Source: Anaerolineaceae bacterium (GTDB lineage Bacteria > Chloroflexota > Anaerolineae > Anaerolineales > Anaerolineaceae). From it: a stretch of DNA of 64,000 nucleotides. Numbering within the stretch: the stretch's first letter is position 1; every line of letters starts with the position of its first letter. A program made the position numbers and the translations under genes. Below are positions 53,605 to 61,469 of the stretch, piece by piece. Where the stretch lies: positions 1 through 64,000 of the forward strand of contig JAJUGU010000006.1 of NCBI GenBank assembly GCA_029265815.1. The letters are read 5' to 3'. The notes under the pieces are model-generated. The model did no database searches and was not told the DNA's origin. It worked only from the letters and a program-made list of their open reading frames with translations.

Positions 53605-55194
53605 TTAAAAACCCTTTGGTGATGGGCTGTACGAATTTTCATAGATTCTCTGATACCTGGTTTCTTCCTGATTCCAGCGCATATCATCCCAGCCAAGTTC
53701 ATTCTGGACGATGCTGCGGATCCGCGGCATCACGCCAGTTGCACCATTTGGAAGGAGTATTCCCAGGCGTACACGTCTGAGCAGCAGATCATCCAGGTGG
53801 TCAACTCCGCCAGTTCTGGCTGCCCAACGAAGTTCTGACCAGAGGTTGGGCAGAGCATCAATATGTTGATTTTCGTCATTAACTGCGCAATTTAACAGGT
53901 CAGTGATTTCAGATCCATATCTTCCAAGGAGGTAGTGAAGATCGGCCGGGGGTAGGTCAACTTGAGACTGAAGATTGGGCGGGGGAGCAAAATACCTTTT
54001 TCGAATGGAGAGATCTACCTGGTACGGAAGATACGGCAGGGCTGTGCGGAGCGCCTGTTCGGCCATGATGCGAAAGGTTGTGAATTTTCCTCCGGTGATA
54101 CTGATCAGCCCTTCTTCCTGCCAAACCACATGAGCGCGTGATTCCTTTGAGGGGTCTGCCTGCCCGGTATTAATCACAGGTCGTAAACCCGAAAAAGTGG
54201 AGAGGATGTCTGAGCGGGAGAGTTCCGCTTTGGGAAATGTGGCAGTGGCTGCTTCAAGTATGTAGTCAATCTCTTCATGTGTGGTGAAGGGCTCACCCTG
54301 TTGCAGGTCATAACGGTGATCAAGGTCAGTGGTGCCGATAAGCGTGACGCCTTCCCAGGGGATGGCAAACATGGCGCGCCTGTCACGCGGATGCAGCAGG
54401 GTGACTGCATAGGGCAGTTCCAATCGCGAACGGGAGAAAACTAGGTGAGAACCACGCAACTTGCGCAATCGTGCCGGAGCCCCAATCTGACCGCGCAGAT
54501 CATCGCTCCATGGACCTGTGGCGTTGATCACGACTTTGGCTTTGACTTCCATTGATCCCAGCGATTGAGAAGATTGATCACTGAGGAGAACGCCGCGTAC
54601 CATACCGGTGGAGGAGCGTAACAGTGAGTCTACCCGGGCGTAGTTGAGGGCGGTACCTCCGGCTGCCACTGCCTCGCGAATGACCCGTAAGACAACCCGG
54701 GCATCATCCATGGCTGCATCATAATAGAGGAAGCCACTTCGCAGATGTTCAGTCTCCAATTTAGGGCAAATTTCTAAAATACGTTCTCTGGAAAGATGGT
54801 AATGCTGCCATTTAGGTGCGAAAAGGTCATAGATCACAACACCCAGTGCGAATTGTGAGGTGATCTTTCGGTCATCAGGGCAGGGCATAAGAAAACCCAG
54901 CGGTGTGACCAGATTCTTGGCTTCTCTTAAGAGCCATTCGCGTTCACGTACCGATTCTCGGGTGACATCGAATTGTTTGTTGCGCAAGTAACGAAAACCA
55001 CCATGGATGAGTTTGGAAGACCGGCTGGATGTGCCACTGGAAAAATCAGATCCTTCAACCAGGAGCGTTTGATAACCTTCTTCAATTGCACGGCGGAAAA
55101 TTCCTGCGCCAGTGATTCCCCCTCCGATGATGATTAAATCCCATTCTTTGTTTAAAGTCTGCCATGCCGCCTGACGCCAACCTGATTTCCACAT
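53605..55194 (-). CDS. glpD: FAD-dependent glycerol-3-phosphate dehydrogenase (GlpD/GlpA-like)
   Basis: Oxidises glycerol-3-phosphate to dihydroxyacetone phosphate, passing electrons to the quinone pool. The 529-residue protein has the FAD motif DLIIIGGGITGAG near residue 18-30, EGSDFSSGTSSRSSKLIHGG near 47-66 (GlpD signature), VINATGPWSDD near 215 and ITGGKFTTFR near 375. The C-terminal about 100 residues match the GlpD C-domain. ATG 55194 follows AGGAGG; two upstream in-frame starts are not used. It lies 18 bases before the AGPS-like gene and just downstream of a FadR-type regulator. Confidence 0.92.
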   Translation of the reverse strand: MWKSGWRQAAWQTLNKEWDLIIIGGGITGAGIFRRAIEEGYQTLLVEGSDFSSGTSSRSSKLIHGGFRYLRNKQFDVTRESVREREWLLREAKNLVTPLGFLMPCPDDRKITSQFALGVVIYDLFAPKWQHYHLSRERILEICPKLETEHLRSGFLYYDAAMDDARVVLRVIREAVAAGGTALNYARVDSLLRSSTGMVRGVLLSDQSSQSLGSMEVKAKVVINATGPWSDDLRGQIGAPARLRKLRGSHLVFSRSRLELPYAVTLLHPRDRRAMFAIPWEGVTLIGTTDLDHRYDLQQGEPFTTHEEIDYILEAATATFPKAELSRSDILSTFSGLRPVINTGQADPSKESRAHVVWQEEGLISITGGKFTTFRIMAEQALRTALPYLPYQVDLSIRKRYFAPPPNLQSQVDLPPADLHYLLGRYGSEITDLLNCAVNDENQHIDALPNLWSELRWAARTGGVDHLDDLLLRRVRLGILLPNGATGVMPRIRSIVQNELGWDDMRWNQEETRYQRIYENSYSPSPKGF

Positions 55195-55305
55195 ATGCAA
55201 CCTCCTGTTGTAGTCATTCATTTTTGGTTCATGTTTTTCAAGTGCCCGGTGATGGTACACGCGATCAAAAGCCACAGGGATAATTGAAAGAGCTGAAGAG
55301 AGTCA

Positions 55306-56004
55306 TTAACTTGTTGATGATGCCTGGTTCCATAGCTGGATGCTATCGCGCATAACCTGACGCGTGACCTGTTCAGCCAGGAAGGCATCGTTCGAAAGGA
55401 CTGCAGAGAGGAGTTTCTTATAAAAAGACCGTGAGTGATCTCGGTTCTGGCTCAAGGAAAAATATATAAGCCCCATGGAACGGTACAGGTCGCCAAAGCC
55501 ATTGAGAATCAGTGTGAATATTGGATTTTTCGAGAGAATGGTCAAACGGTAATGTAATTCAAGATCGACGCGAGTGAAATCCTCAGCCGTGTCGGGTGTT
55601 CCCTGCATGGATTCGAGCAGGCGGATCACTTCAGAAGGGGAATGCTGCGTTGCCAGACGAGTATATTCTGGAGCGATCAACAGGCGGATTTGGAGCAAGT
55701 TGGGAACAAAATCAGCGGGAAGGTTTTTTTGATAACGTGTGATGGTACCCAAGATCAACAGGTTGCCCTCACGCAAATAATCACGCACCCGTGTGGATTT
55801 ACCATGATGAATTTCAATCCAGCCGTCGCGAGATAGCCGCTGTAACGCTTCGCGCAGAGTTGGGCGAGTGACACCAAGCATCTCGGCCAGTTCACGTTCA
55901 GGGGGTAGGAGCGAATTCACCGGGAAGGTGCCATCCAGTATGGCTTCGATGAGGCGGCTTTCTGTTAAATCCGCGGGTCTGAGGGGTGAAGTCCAGTCGT
56001 TCAT
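55306..56004 (-). CDS. FadR-subfamily GntR transcription regulator
   Basis: A 232-residue regulator. The N-terminal winged helix is complete (LPPERELAEMLGVTRPTLREALQRLSRDGW near residue 32-62). The C-terminal all-helical domain is of the FadR (fatty-acid regulator) rather than FCD-metal type: it has ILGTITRYQKNLPADFVPNLLQIR near 85. E. coli FadR senses acyl-CoA. Immediately upstream lies a sequence very close to a FadR operator, so autoregulation is likely, together with control of the glpD/AGPS-like/FGGY genes. Start ATG 56004, with a weak RBS. Confidence 0.88.
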   Translation of the reverse strand: MNDWTSPLRPADLTESRLIEAILDGTFPVNSLLPPERELAEMLGVTRPTLREALQRLSRDGWIEIHHGKSTRVRDYLREGNLLILGTITRYQKNLPADFVPNLLQIRLLIAPEYTRLATQHSPSEVIRLLESMQGTPDTAEDFTRVDLELHYRLTILSKNPIFTLILNGFGDLYRSMGLIYFSLSQNRDHSRSFYKKLLSAVLSNDAFLAEQVTRQVMRDSIQLWNQASSTS

Positions 56005-56032
56005 GATCGCTCGCTGTGGATCAAGGATTGGT

Positions 56033-56049
56033 AAGAGGTCATACCAGTT
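56033..56049 (-). promoter_or_regulatory. FadR-box-like operator upstream of the FadR-type regulator
   Basis: On the minus strand AACTGGTATGACCTCTT agrees closely with the E. coli FadR operator pattern (CTGGT, 2-3 bases, GACC), about 30 bases upstream of the regulator's own start codon. Confidence 0.55.
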
Positions 56050-56382
56050 AATTCTATTTTAGCGATTATTTTCCAAATTTCAAGCTCCGAAATGAATTTA
56101 TCCACAGATATACACGCAATTTACCGAAGATATGCGGATATATGATTAACTAACCCCTGTATTTGGCGTATGGTGGCTTGTTGAATTTCGAAAGGTGTAT
56201 CACTATAATCAAAATACCGTTTGCTCTAATGTTTCACTGTATTGCTTCTAGCTCACAAATAACAACCTTTCATTGTCGTGTGAGATTCTTTCTTCGCGAG
56301 GTGGAGAGGGAATAATTTTAATCACTGAATCATGCCCTTTATTTACCTGCCTGTATAACGAAGAGATATTCAGGAGGATGTA
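56050..56382. other. Divergent intergenic region
   Basis: About 330 bases between the FadR-type regulator and the small membrane protein. AT-rich at the regulator side. No RNA, repeat or clear promoter was recognised. Confidence 0.4.
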
Positions 56383-56754
56383 ATGAAACGTAATGAATTC
56401 GTGCTGGTCGCAGGTATTCTTGCTCTATTCTCTGGACTGGCTTTTCTGGTGATTCCTGTTCAGACACTGGCGTTGTATGGTGTCAGGCCAGATATCCTGG
56501 CCGAGTTCATGTCGAGATATTTTGGATCAGCACTTACAGGAATTGGTATTCTGCTCCTGACTGTGCGTAAGGTAGAAACGCGTGAAGGAATGGTAAGAGG
56601 AGGCGCACTGGGAATGCTCGCCGTATGCACCACCGGGCTGATTGTGTCGATCTGGGATTTGGTTGCAGGCATCAGTGGAAATTTCGTCTGGGTCAACATT
56701 ATCGTATACGGATTGTTGGGTGTTGGTTTCGCCTATTTCTTGTTCAAGAAATAA
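56383..56754 (+). CDS. Small four-helix membrane protein, function unknown
   Basis: A 123-residue protein with four predicted membrane helices (about 7-28, 45-62, 72-90 and 98-119) and short loops, ending YFLFKK. RBS CAGGAGG is strong, so it is translated. The helices are small-residue and Gly-rich. It has the same size and general layout as the next gene, and the two may be a related pair. I do not recognise a family. Confidence 0.75.
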   Translation: MKRNEFVLVAGILALFSGLAFLVIPVQTLALYGVRPDILAEFMSRYFGSALTGIGILLLTVRKVETREGMVRGGALGMLAVCTTGLIVSIWDLVAGISGNFVWVNIIVYGLLGVGFAYFLFKK

Positions 56755-56921
56755 TAACTTTACATCCAACTTCGGAAAGATGACATAGCGTATTACTTAT
56801 TACCAGGCCGGGGATTGGTAGTTTGATATCAGCAGATGGATATAACCTGTACTGATCAGTGTCGTGTTAAATTATTACTTCCAGTTTCATTTGGATTTGT
56901 AAAAAAGTCTATAATCTTCTC

Positions 56922-57350
56922 ATGAAGTACTCAAAATCTAATACCTTGACCTGGGTCGCACGCATCCTCATCGGCGTGGTGACCTTCAGCAATCTCCTGG
57001 CAGCATTTCAATTTATGCTGCGCCCAGAAATTTATGCGCCGGGATTCGAATTACAAGGAGAATCGGGCGCAGCGGTGATCCAGGGGATGGGATTATTGTT
57101 CCTGATGTGGAATGTTCCCTATATCGTAGCGTTGCTGAACCCAGTCAGATACTTTATCTCGTTGATTGAAGCCGTGACCATGCAGGCGATCGGAGTGGTT
57201 GGAGAGAGTCTGTTACTGGCTTTTTTAAGAGGAGACTACCCGCTGATTCGCGATAGTGTAACCCGCTTCATTTTCTTTGATGGCGGAGGTCTGCTGTTGC
57301 TGCTGGCAGCATTTGGTTGTGTGCTTTGGATCAAAAAACGTGATCAATAA
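56922..57350 (+). CDS. Small four-helix membrane protein, function unknown
   Basis: A 142-residue protein with about four membrane helices (about 9-30, 47-70, 78-100 and 113-135) and a C-terminal Lys-rich end. It follows the previous gene by about 170 bases and precedes a bidirectional terminator. No motif identifies a family. The sequence GESGAAVIQGMGLLFLMWNVPYIVAL is a plausible two-helix hairpin. Start ATG 56922 has no clear RBS. Confidence 0.65.
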   Translation: MKYSKSNTLTWVARILIGVVTFSNLLAAFQFMLRPEIYAPGFELQGESGAAVIQGMGLLFLMWNVPYIVALLNPVRYFISLIEAVTMQAIGVVGESLLLAFLRGDYPLIRDSVTRFIFFDGGGLLLLLAAFGCVLWIKKRDQ

Positions 57351-57384
57351 AAAAAGCCGCTGGATTATTACCAGCAGCTTTTTT
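57348..57384. terminator. Bidirectional terminator between the small membrane protein and the LCP gene
   Basis: The stem gc-gctgg / ccagc-gc, with one unpaired base on each side, is bounded by six or more A residues on the left and six T residues on the right. It serves both the gene ending at 57350 (plus) and the gene ending at 57393 (minus). Confidence 0.85.
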
Positions 57385-57392
57385 GTGTGTAC

Positions 57393-58268
57393 CTATTTTG
57401 AAAAAATGGATTGAACGAAGGGATTGATCAAGTCCCAGTTTGGAATCAACACATGGGCGCCATCTTCTGTCACCCAGCTTGTCACCCAATCCCAGGAAAG
57501 CGTATTGAAATCAAACCCCTTGACCGCTGAGAATGCTGCTCCGTAAATCAGGCGCGGCCAGACCCACAACGGCACATTGCTGTCAACAGATTGTAATACG
57601 GCAACAATAATCGCGGGAATGCGCACCCATTTGACAGGGTTAAGCATATTCTTCATGGCTGCGGAGAGGAACATCTGCCCTCGTTTCTGACGCCAGAAAT
57701 CATCACTACCCTTACGGTCGCGAACGAACGCCAGCGCTTGCTTGGCATCAAGATGATTTCTTCCCGCTTCTAATCCTGACATGGCTTCTGGCAGGTAGAT
57801 CGTTACCCCGCCCATTGCGTTTATGATCCGCTCAAAGCCGTCAAACTTTAAGCGAATAACATACGGGACGTCGATTCCAAAGTTAGCCTCAATTGTTCCA
57901 GCTGCTGACTCCATGCCGGTGCCCGGGTTGTAGAGCTCGCCAAAATAGTGGGCAGCGTTAATCCGACTCTCACCGTAGAGGGGGATGTTCACCCAGAGGT
58001 CGCGGGGGATTGAAAGAAGACTCATCTGCGGCAGGAAGGGGGGCATGGTTGCAAGAATCATCGTGTCTGATCGTGACAGATAACTATCTTCTTCAGGGGG
58101 ACGATCAAGGCCAAGCAGGAGCACTGTGGTGCGCTGTGGGGTAAAGAAAAGGAAGAAGATGGCAATCAGAATAAGGACGGTAATACAACCACGTCCGCGA
58201 TGTTTCTTATTTTCCTTGATATCCATTCCAGATCCGGAATGGATCGGTAACGCATTGTTTTCTTTCAT
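57393..58268 (-). CDS. LytR-CpsA-Psr (LCP) family protein
   Basis: Membrane-anchored phosphotransferase family that attaches undecaprenyl-linked polymers to the cell envelope. The 291-residue protein has a cytoplasmic basic N-terminus, one membrane helix (about residues 28-45), then the extracytoplasmic LCP domain: RSDTMILATM near 65 with the catalytic Asp/Arg pair, SLLSIPRDLWVNIP near 83, RINAAHYFGE near 101, the hydrophobic lipid pocket, and AFVRDRKGSDDFWRQKRGQM near 178. The anchored glycopolymer is unknown. Start ATG 58268. A Fur-box-like palindrome lies about 70 bases upstream. Confidence 0.92.
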   Translation of the reverse strand: MKENNALPIHSGSGMDIKENKKHRGRGCITVLILIAIFFLFFTPQRTTVLLLGLDRPPEEDSYLSRSDTMILATMPPFLPQMSLLSIPRDLWVNIPLYGESRINAAHYFGELYNPGTGMESAAGTIEANFGIDVPYVIRLKFDGFERIINAMGGVTIYLPEAMSGLEAGRNHLDAKQALAFVRDRKGSDDFWRQKRGQMFLSAAMKNMLNPVKWVRIPAIIVAVLQSVDSNVPLWVWPRLIYGAAFSAVKGFDFNTLSWDWVTSWVTEDGAHVLIPNWDLINPFVQSIFSK

Positions 58269-58334
58269 TTTTGTTGTTTGTGTGCCTTTCGTGTTGCAGT
58301 CTTGCTAGTTTGTGAAATTCATGTAAAAGAATCA

Positions 58335-58355
58335 GGTTAATGATAATCATTAACC
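58335..58355. promoter_or_regulatory. Fur-box-like palindrome upstream of the LCP gene
   Basis: GGTTAATGATAATCATTAACC is a perfect palindrome. Over 19 bases it agrees with the Fur consensus at 17 positions. It lies 67 bases upstream of the LCP start codon. Iron control is inferred from the match only. Confidence 0.5.
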
Positions 58356-58437
58356 AGGTATTTATCATAACCTCTTTGTTGGTAAAAAATCATCATTATT
58401 TTCCATTCTGTGATTATCATGTAGGCTTGTGTGACGT

Positions 58438-58480
58438 AAGAACAGGGCTGGCCAAATTGCGAAAGGGCAGCCCTGTTCTT
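58438..58480 (-). terminator. Stem-loop downstream of the sulfur-cluster genes
   Basis: The perfect 13-base arms aagaacagggctg/cagccctgttctt, with a 17-base loop, lie about 27 bases after the DsrE-like stop on the minus strand. The T tract is short, but the stem is long and GC-containing. Confidence 0.7.
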
Positions 58481-58506
58481 CAATCATGAATTTATCTGAG
58501 GCGATC

Positions 58507-59007
58507 TTAAATAAAGATGATCTGTGAACCTTCGGTCATATCCATGAAATCGCTGGCGGTGACAATATCAATCACACCGTCAATAAAGTCCTCTTTTTTA
58601 AGGCCGAACATATCCACAGACATCTTGCAGGCGTACAATTTCGCTCCACCATCCACCAGCATTTCCAAATATTCTCGTACGGTGGGGATGTTTAAGCCTT
58701 TCATCTTCTTTTTCATTAACCAGGAGGCAAAGGGTGTCATACCAGGGATGATGCCGAGAATCTGTGGAATCCCAATATAACCTGGGATACCCATCATGTT
58801 CATTTTCATACTGGCGTTGGCAACCGGTGGAATTTCGAGATGATCGACGCGAGCTTTGTTGATCATATCCATCCCCCAGAACGTGAAGAAGATGGTCACA
58901 TCGATACCGTTGCCAAGGGCAGCCCAACCCATTACCAATGCCGGGTATGCCATATCGAGGTTCCCCTTGGAGCAAATAAACGCAATTTTTCTTGGTTCGT
59001 CAGCCAT
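58507..59007 (-). CDS. DsrE/DsrF-like sulfur-transfer protein
   Basis: A 166-residue protein of the DsrE2-type family (DsrE/DsrF/TusD fold), with KIAFICSKGNLDMAYPALVMGW at the N-terminus, FFTFWGMDM near 40, and a single conserved Cys in KLYACKMSVDMFG near 128. The Met-rich stretch near 69-76 (MKMNMMG) is unusual. Such proteins carry persulfide sulfur in oxidative or dissimilatory pathways. ATG 59007 is chosen because AGGA lies 7 bases ahead; ATG 59013 is too close to it. It ends the ArsR/SQR/DsrC/DsrE gene run. Confidence 0.85.
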   Translation of the reverse strand: MADEPRKIAFICSKGNLDMAYPALVMGWAALGNGIDVTIFFTFWGMDMINKARVDHLEIPPVANASMKMNMMGIPGYIGIPQILGIIPGMTPFASWLMKKKMKGLNIPTVREYLEMLVDGGAKLYACKMSVDMFGLKKEDFIDGVIDIVTASDFMDMTEGSQIIFI

Positions 59008-59058
59008 ATTCATGTCCTTTAGAGTTTGATTCCAGGCATGCGCCTGGTGATGGATGAG

Positions 59059-59376
59059 TTAAACGCAGCCCTCTGGCTTTCCAAGGCCGGCGATTCTGGC
59101 AACTTTCTTTGCGGGACCCTTGGGGAAGAGTGCAAACAAGTCTTTTGTGCTGACGCCTGAGCCAGAAGTGATGGCCCTTAATGTGGGCACAGCACCACTG
59201 GATGACGCAGCCTCACGACAAAATTCGATGATCTTCCAATGTTCCGGCGTTAGTTCAGCGATCCCTTCTTCCCTGGCGATCTCAACTGCGATCTCCCTGG
59301 TCCATTCGGCTGGATTGGTCATATAACCTTCTTCATTGACCTGAACTTCTTTTCCTGCAATTGTTTTTACTGCCAT
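59059..59376 (-). CDS. DsrC/TusE-family sulfur-relay protein, single-Cys tail
   Basis: A 105-residue protein with the DsrC/TusE pattern: GYMTNPAEWTREIAVEIAREEGI near residue 17, ELTPEHWKIIEFCRE near 40-55, and LFALFPKGPAKK before the C-terminal arm. The arm ends IAGLGKPEGCV, keeping the penultimate Cys, but the second Cys that DsrC needs 11 residues earlier is replaced by Ala. This is the TusE-like or non-dissimilatory form. RBS AGGAGG. The neighbouring SQR and DsrE-like genes suggest a sulfide-oxidation or persulfide-handling role. No dsrAB genes are in the window. Confidence 0.88.
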   Translation of the reverse strand: MAVKTIAGKEVQVNEEGYMTNPAEWTREIAVEIAREEGIAELTPEHWKIIEFCREAASSSGAVPTLRAITSGSGVSTKDLFALFPKGPAKKVARIAGLGKPEGCV

Positions 59377-59418
59377 ATTTGATACCTCCTGAATTAGGTT
59401 TTCAAAATTTTTTCTTCA

Positions 59419-60663
59419 TTAAGCTAATTCGACCCGTTTCTTTCCTGCAATGGAATAATTGGGCGGCAGGGGGAAGGGGATGCCGCGCAGCATAATATTC
59501 CAATAGATCCATTTAAACGACAATTTACCAAGATAGTTAAACCAGCTTTCCTTGAGCAGCGGGAATGGTCCCACCACCGGGAAGGGATAAAGGCCTGGTA
59601 ATGGTTCAACATTGTAGCTGAAATCAATCAGTAGACTCTTCTGGAATCCCGATACAATGTGGCAGGTAGAGTGCCCGTCAAAGGCAGCTGTGAGCGGTTT
59701 GCCTTCAATAGCAGATAAGATATTCTCGATTAGTGTTTCAGCTGCGTAGTGCACCACTGATCCGGCTTTTGAGGCGGGGATATTTGAGGCATCTCCAACC
59801 ACCCACACATTTTCATATTTTTCAGAGCGCAGCGTTTGTTTATTGGTGGGAACGTAGTTCAAAACATCACCCATGCCTGAACGCTTGATCACGTCAGACC
59901 CCATATTGGTTGGTACAGTGACCAGCAGATCATATTCGATTTCTCGTCCATCGTATGATTTGAGAAGATTCTTCCCGGAATCCACTTCCATGATATTGAA
60001 ATCAGCCTCAGTGTGGATGTGTTTCTTTTCCATCACATCACCAAGCATTTTCGAGGCTGTGGGTTTGGTGAACGCACCTGAAAGTGGTGTTGTATACACC
60101 AATTCAACCTTGTTTCGTATGCCTCGTTGGGTGAAGTAATAATCAGCAAGGTACATAAACTCGAGAGGAGCAACCGGGCATTTGATGGGCATCTCTGCAA
60201 TATTCAAGACCACACGTCCGCCGTTGAAATTCTTAAGGAAGCCATTAAGCGCCATTGCACCTTCAAAGGTGTAGAAATCGAAAATGTTCTTTCGCCAGCC
60301 TGCATCCATCATTCCCTCAATCTCTTCAGGATGAATGTCGGTTCCGGTGGCAATCAACAGTTGATCATAGTAAATGACGCGTTTATCTTTAACCAGGGTG
60401 ACCTTATTTGCTTCTGGATCGATCAATTCAATGTCTGAGATCACAAGCTCAACACCTGAGGGGACAAATTTGCTCTTCGATTGGAAAATGTCTTCTGGTT
60501 TGTAATAACCGAAAGGCAAGAAAAGGAATCCGGGTTGATAGTAATGAGTCACATCACGATCGACAAGAATGATCTTCCATTCACCTGTATTGAGCCGCTT
60601 GGCAAGTTTGTTTGCCATCATGGTTCCGCCGGTACCAGCACCCAGAATAAGAAAAGTTTTCAT
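59419..60663 (-). CDS. sqr: Sulfide:quinone oxidoreductase-like flavoprotein
   Basis: Oxidises sulfide to sulfur or persulfide and reduces quinone. The 414-residue FAD protein has an N-terminal LILGAGTGGTMMANKL near residue 5-20, the Cys of KCPVAP (residue 162) and of STCHI (residue 334) as the redox pair, and the second FAD motif VWVVGDASNIPASKAG near 286-301. A C-terminal hydrophobic/aromatic stretch would bind the membrane. RBS GGAG. It is co-directional with the ArsR regulator (22 bases upstream) and the DsrC-like gene (42 bases downstream). Sulfide detoxification or respiration both fit. Confidence 0.9.
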   Translation of the reverse strand: MKTFLILGAGTGGTMMANKLAKRLNTGEWKIILVDRDVTHYYQPGFLFLPFGYYKPEDIFQSKSKFVPSGVELVISDIELIDPEANKVTLVKDKRVIYYDQLLIATGTDIHPEEIEGMMDAGWRKNIFDFYTFEGAMALNGFLKNFNGGRVVLNIAEMPIKCPVAPLEFMYLADYYFTQRGIRNKVELVYTTPLSGAFTKPTASKMLGDVMEKKHIHTEADFNIMEVDSGKNLLKSYDGREIEYDLLVTVPTNMGSDVIKRSGMGDVLNYVPTNKQTLRSEKYENVWVVGDASNIPASKAGSVVHYAAETLIENILSAIEGKPLTAAFDGHSTCHIVSGFQKSLLIDFSYNVEPLPGLYPFPVVGPFPLLKESWFNYLGKLSFKWIYWNIMLRGIPFPLPPNYSIAGKKRVELA

Positions 60664-60685
60664 ACTTTTGTTCTCCAGTGTTTAC

Positions 60686-61033
60686 TTAAAGTTTGATATT
60701 TTCGTTTGCCCGGCGGGCCAGAAGCACCTGCTCGCGCAATTGATCTGCAAGCGTGGCACGCAACAAATCCAGTGCCTGGATGAAGCGTGTGTCGCTGAGA
60801 TGGTAGTTGATTGTTTGACCTTCACGTTCTGCACGCACGATACCGCGCTCGCGAAGGATCTTGAGGTGGCGAGAGACCGTTGGCTGTGGAAGTTCAACAG
60901 CTGAGGAAATCTCAGTTACATTGCGCGGACCTTCTGCCAGGCTATAGATAATCAAGATTCGATTTGAGTCCGCCAGTCCGCTGCAAACCTGTGCATGTAA
61001 GCGGATTACTTCTTCACGCAAATTATCTGTCAT
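60686..61033 (-). CDS. ArsR/SmtB-family regulator
   Basis: A 115-residue winged-helix repressor: LADSNRILIIYSLAEGPRNVTEISSAVELPQPTVSRHLKILRERGIV contains the helix-turn-helix. It has only one Cys (residue 18, HAQVCSG), so it is not a two-Cys persulfide sensor of the SqrR/BigR type unless the partner is outside the usual positions. It heads the sqr/dsrC/dsrE run, and a perfect 24-base palindrome lies 33 bases upstream of its start, so it probably represses that run. RBS GGAG. Confidence 0.92.
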   Translation of the reverse strand: MTDNLREEVIRLHAQVCSGLADSNRILIIYSLAEGPRNVTEISSAVELPQPTVSRHLKILRERGIVRAEREGQTINYHLSDTRFIQALDLLRATLADQLREQVLLARRANENIKL

Positions 61034-61065
61034 TCTTTCACTCCACTCAAGACACCAAGAAATGT

Positions 61066-61089
61066 ATATATATGCTTATGCATATATAT
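61066..61089. promoter_or_regulatory. Probable ArsR-family operator
   Basis: Perfect inverted repeat with ten-base arms atatatatgc/gcatatatat around TTAT, located 33-56 bases upstream of the ArsR-type regulator's start. Size and symmetry fit a dimer of this family. Confidence 0.65.
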
Positions 61090-61195
61090 TATATTTCAAA
61101 GATTTAAAAAAGCAAATGACAAATATCACTCTTTGAATTTTTGAGGATATGCAGGCAATAATGTGGTATCTGCAAGGACATTTCCGGAGCTTTCT

Positions 61196-61469
61196 CAGAT
61201 CGCCCAAGATCCGAACCTCGAAGATCCCGTACGCTCTTCCCGGGATAGAACCATTGCGAAGCACCCTGAAAGGGCACGGATGTGAAAAGCCACCCGCATG
61301 GGTGGCTTATGAAGAGGTGGGCGCGATACCCTTGAGGAAATCACTCCAGGGCTCGCCCAGATCGCTCGGGGCTCGAACCTCGAAGATTCCGGATGTTCTT
61401 CCCGGGATAGGACCTCACGGATGTGAAAAGCCACCCGTATGGGTGGCTTTGAAAAAGGTGGGCGCGATA
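61196..61469. repeat. Tandem partial copies of the tRNA-Val 3' half and its terminator
   Basis: Two copies of a 54-base segment (61275-61328 and 61416-61469) carry the anticodon-arm word cacggatgtg, the terminator stem and the acceptor word gtgggcgcgata of tRNA-Val. Each is preceded by a second repeated block (61196-61248 and 61358-61410) that shares cgaacctcgaag and cttcccgggatag. The right-hand copy runs into the intact tRNA gene. Confidence 0.8.
61427..61450 (-). terminator. Terminator of tRNA-Val
   Basis: The perfect stem aaagccaccc/gggtggcttt with a four-base loop lies 10 bases after the tRNA end on the minus strand and is followed by TTTTC. A near copy at 61286-61309 belongs to the repeat. 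Confidence 0.75.

Noticed and set aside
61196-61469. CRISPR array
   Set aside because: Only two copies of long, unequal units, clearly derived from tRNA-Val and its terminator; no spacers of regular length and no cas genes.
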